From: Brevibacillus migulae
GTDB taxonomy: Bacteria; Bacillota; Bacilli; Brevibacillales; Brevibacillaceae
Assembly (NCBI RefSeq): GCF_004521915.1
Contig: NZ_SDKD01000017.1
Location: 59,871-123,870, forward strand
DNA: 64,000 nucleotides
Reading direction: 5' to 3'
Shown: piece by piece, positions 61,427 through 64,000 of the stretch
Layout of the letters: each line of letters begins with the position of its first letter
Position numbering within the stretch: position 1 is the stretch's first letter
Translations under genes and position numbers: made by a program
The notes under the pieces: generated by a model
What the model saw: only the letters and a program-made list of their open reading frames with translations
Database searches by the model: none
What the model was told of the DNA's origin: nothing

Positions 61427-62077
61427 ATGACAAGCGGGGTAATCACCGCCGTACATCAGGATAGCAAGCAAAAGAAAAGATACCACATCTACATTGATGA
61501 CTCCTTAGCGTTTTCTGTTCATGAGGACATTCTCGTCAAATATCAATTATTTAAAGGCAAGGAACTGGAAGATAAGCAGTTTGCTGAAATATTGATTGCA
61601 GAAGAACGCAATAAGGCTTATTTGCAAGCATTACGGTATTTGGGGATTCGCCCTCGTACATCTGCTCAACTGGAGCGATACCTGATTGAAAAAGGACACG
61701 AGAAGGAAATTGCCAAAGAGGTTTGCGACCGATGTGAGCGGCAAGGTTATATCGATGATGAAGCATTTGCCAAGCAGTGGGTGCGTGAAAGACTGAAGTG
61801 GAAGCAGCGCAGTGCCTTTGCGCTGCGGCGAGAGCTACAGCTAAAAGGAATCAGCAGCGACATCATCAACTCGGTCATCCAAGGGATATCACGAGATGAG
61901 GAATTGGATGCAGCACGCAAGTTTGCGAACAAACGGTTAAAAGGGGAAAGCCGTCCAGTGGACATCCATCATGAGCGAAAACTGTTGCAGGCGTTGGCAA
62001 GAAATGGCTTTTCGACGACGATCCTGAATCGCCTTCGCTCGGAATGGAGGTCAGGTGAAGGAGCGGACGAATGTTGA
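61427..62077 (+). CDS. recX: RecA regulator RecX
   Basis: RecX binds RecA filaments and modulates their activity. The 216 residues are three-helix repeat units (LGIRPRTSAQLERYLIEKGHEKEIAKEVCDRCERQGYIDDEAFAKQWVRERLK; LRRELQLKGISSDIINSVI), preceded by an N-terminal beta region. The ATG follows GGGAGGAAGTGAAGG. It lies 64 bases after recA with no full terminator between, so it is likely under the same SOS control; a weak GCCTGTCACCTGACAGGC dyad lies in the gap. Confidence 0.93.
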   Translation: MTSGVITAVHQDSKQKKRYHIYIDDSLAFSVHEDILVKYQLFKGKELEDKQFAEILIAEERNKAYLQALRYLGIRPRTSAQLERYLIEKGHEKEIAKEVCDRCERQGYIDDEAFAKQWVRERLKWKQRSAFALRRELQLKGISSDIINSVIQGISRDEELDAARKFANKRLKGESRPVDIHHERKLLQALARNGFSTTILNRLRSEWRSGEGADEC

Positions 62078-62092
62078 GAAGGTGCAAGCTTC

Positions 62093-62122
62093 TTGACAAC
62101 TCTTGTTTGCAAATAATAAAAT
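62093..62122 (+). promoter_or_regulatory. sigma-A promoter of rny
   Basis: TTGACA (62093-62098), 18 bases, TAAAAT (62117-62122). The -35 is perfect. It would start a leader of roughly 265 bases. Confidence 0.7.
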
Positions 62123-62223
62123 AGGTGTGTATTTACGTGGTGTTTCATACATTTTTCGCTATTTCTTTCGCTAATTCGCAAATGGAAAAACTGAACAACC
62201 GTGCATATTTGTACGGATTCAGC

Positions 62224-62252
62224 GGACCGAGTAGAATCGGTCTTGTTTTTTA
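62224..62252 (+). terminator. premature terminator inside the rny leader
   Basis: GACCGA (62225-62230), loop GTAGAA, TCGGTC (62237-62242), then TTGTTTTTT. A CCGTGCA/TGTACGG hairpin (62199-62216) lies just upstream. The site is about 95 bases downstream of the predicted transcription start and 140 before the coding sequence. Confidence 0.7.
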
Positions 62253-62392
62253 GGCTACCTTTTCCTTTGGAAAGTTGCCATCAACCTGTATCGTCCATTC
62301 ATACGGACAAGCAGCGGGAGCAGTGTACAAACAGGAAAATGAATGCTTGGAAAGCGGGGAGATGTCGCAAAGCAGGGAGGTGAAATTGAATA

Positions 62393-63937
62393 GTGTTAGC
62401 TGATCCGATTGTCATTTTAGTATTGCTCGTCGCACTTGCTATTGGCTTTGGGGCAGGATATTTGATCCGCAAATCGATTGCAGAAGCGCAGATTTCTGGC
62501 GCGGAAAACGCTGCGAAGCAAATCGTCGAAGATGCGCATCGCGAAGCGGAAGCAGCGAAGAAGGAAAAGATCCTGGAAGCGAAAGACGAAGTGTTTAAAC
62601 TTCGTTCGGAAGCTGAAAATGAGTTGCGCGATCGCCGAAATGAAATCCAGCGTCAAGAACGAAGAATTCTGCAAAAGGAAGAATCACTTGACCGCAAAAT
62701 GGAGCAGTTGGAGCGAAAAGAGGGCGAACTCGCCGAGCGTGACAAAGCCATTGCTGAATTGCAAAGCAAGGTAGAGCAATTATATAAAGAGCAAGTGACC
62801 GAATTGGAGCGTATTTCTGGTTTGACGCAGGAGGAAGCGAAGAGCATCATCCTGTCTAACGTCGAAAACGAAGTACGTCACGATATGGCGATCATGATTA
62901 AGGAAATCGAGACGCAAGCCAAAGAGGAAGCCGATAAAAAGGCTCGGGAGATTATCACGACCGCCATCCAGCGTTGTGCAGCTGATCACGTGGCAGAAAC
63001 AACTGTATCGGTTGTTACCCTGCCGAACGATGAAATGAAAGGCCGCATCATTGGACGTGAAGGCCGTAATATTCGCGCTTTGGAAACGCTGACCGGTATT
63101 GACTTGATTATCGATGATACGCCAGAAGCCGTTATCCTTTCCGGCTTTGATCCGATCCGCAGGGAGATTGCCAAAACTGCATTGGACAAACTGGTTGCAG
63201 ATGGACGTATCCATCCAGCACGAATTGAGGAAATGGTGGATAAAGCTCGTCGTGAAGTGGACGAGCGAATCCGTGAATACGGTGAACAAGCTACCTTTGA
63301 GACAGACGTACACGGCCTGCATCCTGACTTGATCAAGATTTTGGGACGTTTACGCTATAGAACCAGCTACGGCCAAAACGTACTGAAACACTCCATGGAA
63401 GTCGCTCATCTCGCCGGTCTTATGGCAGCAGAGATGAAGGAAGATGTGAAGCTGGCTAGACGTGCAGGGCTTCTGCACGATATTGGGAAAGCTATTGACC
63501 ATGAAGTGGAAGGTTCTCATGTTGAAATCGGTGTTGAATTAGCGAAGAAATATAATGAGCACCCTGTAGTGATCAACAGTATTGCGTCCCACCATGGGGA
63601 CACAGAGCCAACTTCTGTCATCGCAATGCTGGTCGGTGCAGCAGACGCATTGTCTGCAGCTCGTCCGGGGGCCCGTCGTGAAACGTTGGAAACGTACATC
63701 AAACGCTTAGAGAAGCTTGAGGAGATCTCCGAATCCTTCGAGGGTGTCGAGAAATCTTTTGCCATTCAAGCAGGACGTGAAATTCGTGTGATGGTGCAAC
63801 CGGAACGAGTCGATGATGCAGAAGCGGTCCGTCTCGCACGGGAAATCACGAAACGCATCGAAAGTGAACTCGATTACCCAGGGCATATTAAAGTTACTGT
63901 CATCCGTGAAACGCGGGCTGTCGAGTATGCAAAATAA
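62393..63937 (+). CDS. rny: ribonuclease Y
   Basis: RNase Y is the membrane-anchored endoribonuclease that starts mRNA decay in many Firmicutes. The N-terminal membrane helix is VILVLLVALAIGFGAGYLI, followed by a long coiled coil (about 25-200). A KH domain (VVTLPNDEMKGRIIGREGRNIRALE) and an HD domain (LLHDIGKAIDHEVEGSH, catalytic His-Asp) complete it. The 514 residues are normal. The GTG start has AGGGAGGTG ten bases upstream. Earlier name ymdA. Confidence 0.96.
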   Translation: MLADPIVILVLLVALAIGFGAGYLIRKSIAEAQISGAENAAKQIVEDAHREAEAAKKEKILEAKDEVFKLRSEAENELRDRRNEIQRQERRILQKEESLDRKMEQLERKEGELAERDKAIAELQSKVEQLYKEQVTELERISGLTQEEAKSIILSNVENEVRHDMAIMIKEIETQAKEEADKKAREIITTAIQRCAADHVAETTVSVVTLPNDEMKGRIIGREGRNIRALETLTGIDLIIDDTPEAVILSGFDPIRREIAKTALDKLVADGRIHPARIEEMVDKARREVDERIREYGEQATFETDVHGLHPDLIKILGRLRYRTSYGQNVLKHSMEVAHLAGLMAAEMKEDVKLARRAGLLHDIGKAIDHEVEGSHVEIGVELAKKYNEHPVVINSIASHHGDTEPTSVIAMLVGAADALSAARPGARRETLETYIKRLEKLEEISESFEGVEKSFAIQAGREIRVMVQPERVDDAEAVRLAREITKRIESELDYPGHIKVTVIRETRAVEYAK

Positions 63938-63972
63938 AGCGGCTAATGGCCGCTTTATTTTTTTTGTGCGCC
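63935..63972 (+). terminator. intrinsic terminator after rny
   Basis: AAAGCGGC (63936-63943) pairs with GCCGCTTT (63949-63956) around TAATG, followed by ATTTTTTTTT. The stem overlaps the stop codon. Confidence 0.9.
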
Positions 63973-64000
63973 CAGCATGGGCGATAGCTATAGGGTGAAA

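Larger units (their letters stand above)
62078..62392 (+). other. 315-base leader region of rny
   Basis: It holds a good promoter at 62093-62122, a premature terminator at 62224-62251, and a further 140 bases before the GTG start. The 60-codon frame at 62201-62383 has no ribosome site and is not supported. Confidence 0.6.

Noticed and set aside
62201..62383. 60-codon frame in the rny leader
   Set aside because: No ribosome site, crosses the premature terminator, no recognisable sequence.
1..64000. tRNA, rRNA, CRISPR array, prophage or IS element
   Set aside because: No cloverleaf, rRNA-like block, regularly spaced repeats, integrase or transposase was seen in reading the window.

Overview
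The window is core chromosome of an endospore-forming Bacillota, most likely Brevibacillus or a close relative in Paenibacillaceae (Aneurinibacillus is a possible alternative). This is inferred from gene order and protein character, not from a database search. The order pyrH-frr-uppS-cdsA-dxr-rseP-(ispG)-proS-polC-rimP-nusA-rnpM-ylxQ-infB-ylxP-rbfA-nrnA-truB-ribF-rpsO-pnp-ylxY-mlpA-(mcp)-ymxH-dpaA-dpaB-asd-dapG-dapA-rnj-(island)-tepA-ylzJ-spoIIIE-(nucleoside ABC operon)-(M23 peptidase)-ymfFHIJKM-(rimO)-pgsA-cinA-(DEAD helicase)-recA-recX-rny closely follows the corresponding Bacillus subtilis stretch. Items in parentheses are additions or rearrangements. Dipicolinate synthase, tepA and a SpoIIIE-type translocase show that the organism makes spores. 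Nearly all genes are on the + strand.

Layout. 1-8.3 kb: nucleotide, isoprenoid and phospholipid precursor genes (UMP kinase, ribosome recycling, UPP synthase, CDP-DAG synthase, DXR, the site-2 protease RseP, IspG, prolyl-tRNA synthetase), ending at a terminator. 8.4-12.8 kb: polC, the replicative polymerase. 12.8-21.2 kb: the rimP-nusA-infB-truB-ribF translation and transcription operon, starting at a clear sigma-A promoter with an attenuator-like hairpin in its leader. 21.2-23.9 kb: rpsO and pnp. 24.0-35.6 kb: ylxY, the M16 protease mlpA, a chemoreceptor, ymxH, the dpaAB-asd-dapG-dapA cluster that leads from aspartate to DAP, lysine and dipicolinate, then RNase J.

35.6-39.5 kb is the least conserved part and the only accessory-looking region. 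It holds a tiny minus-strand membrane protein, a MurF-like ligase without its N-terminal substrate domain, a GNAT acetyltransferase, a His-rich minus-strand peptide and a minus-strand signal peptidase. It also carries two copies of a TCCTCCCCCAACAT element able to pair with the ligase start region, and three GAAAnnnTTTC-type dyads next to genes.

39.5-43.0 kb: tepA, ylzJ and spoIIIE. 43.2-47.9 kb: a BMP-type purine nucleoside ABC transporter. 48.0-49.4 kb: a secreted LysM/M23 endopeptidase and a small zinc-ribbon protein. 49.7-55.2 kb: the ymfF-ymfM cluster. 55.4-60.2 kb: rimO, pgsA, cinA and a DEAD-box helicase with a DbpA-type RNA-binding tail. 60.2-64 kb: LexA-regulated recA, recX, and rny with a long leader containing a premature terminator.

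No rRNA, tRNA, CRISPR array, prophage or insertion sequence was seen. No whole undescribed multi-gene system is evident. The best leads are the MurF-like ligase with its leader elements, the shared dyads of the 36.5-39.4 kb island, and the leader attenuators of rny and rimP.
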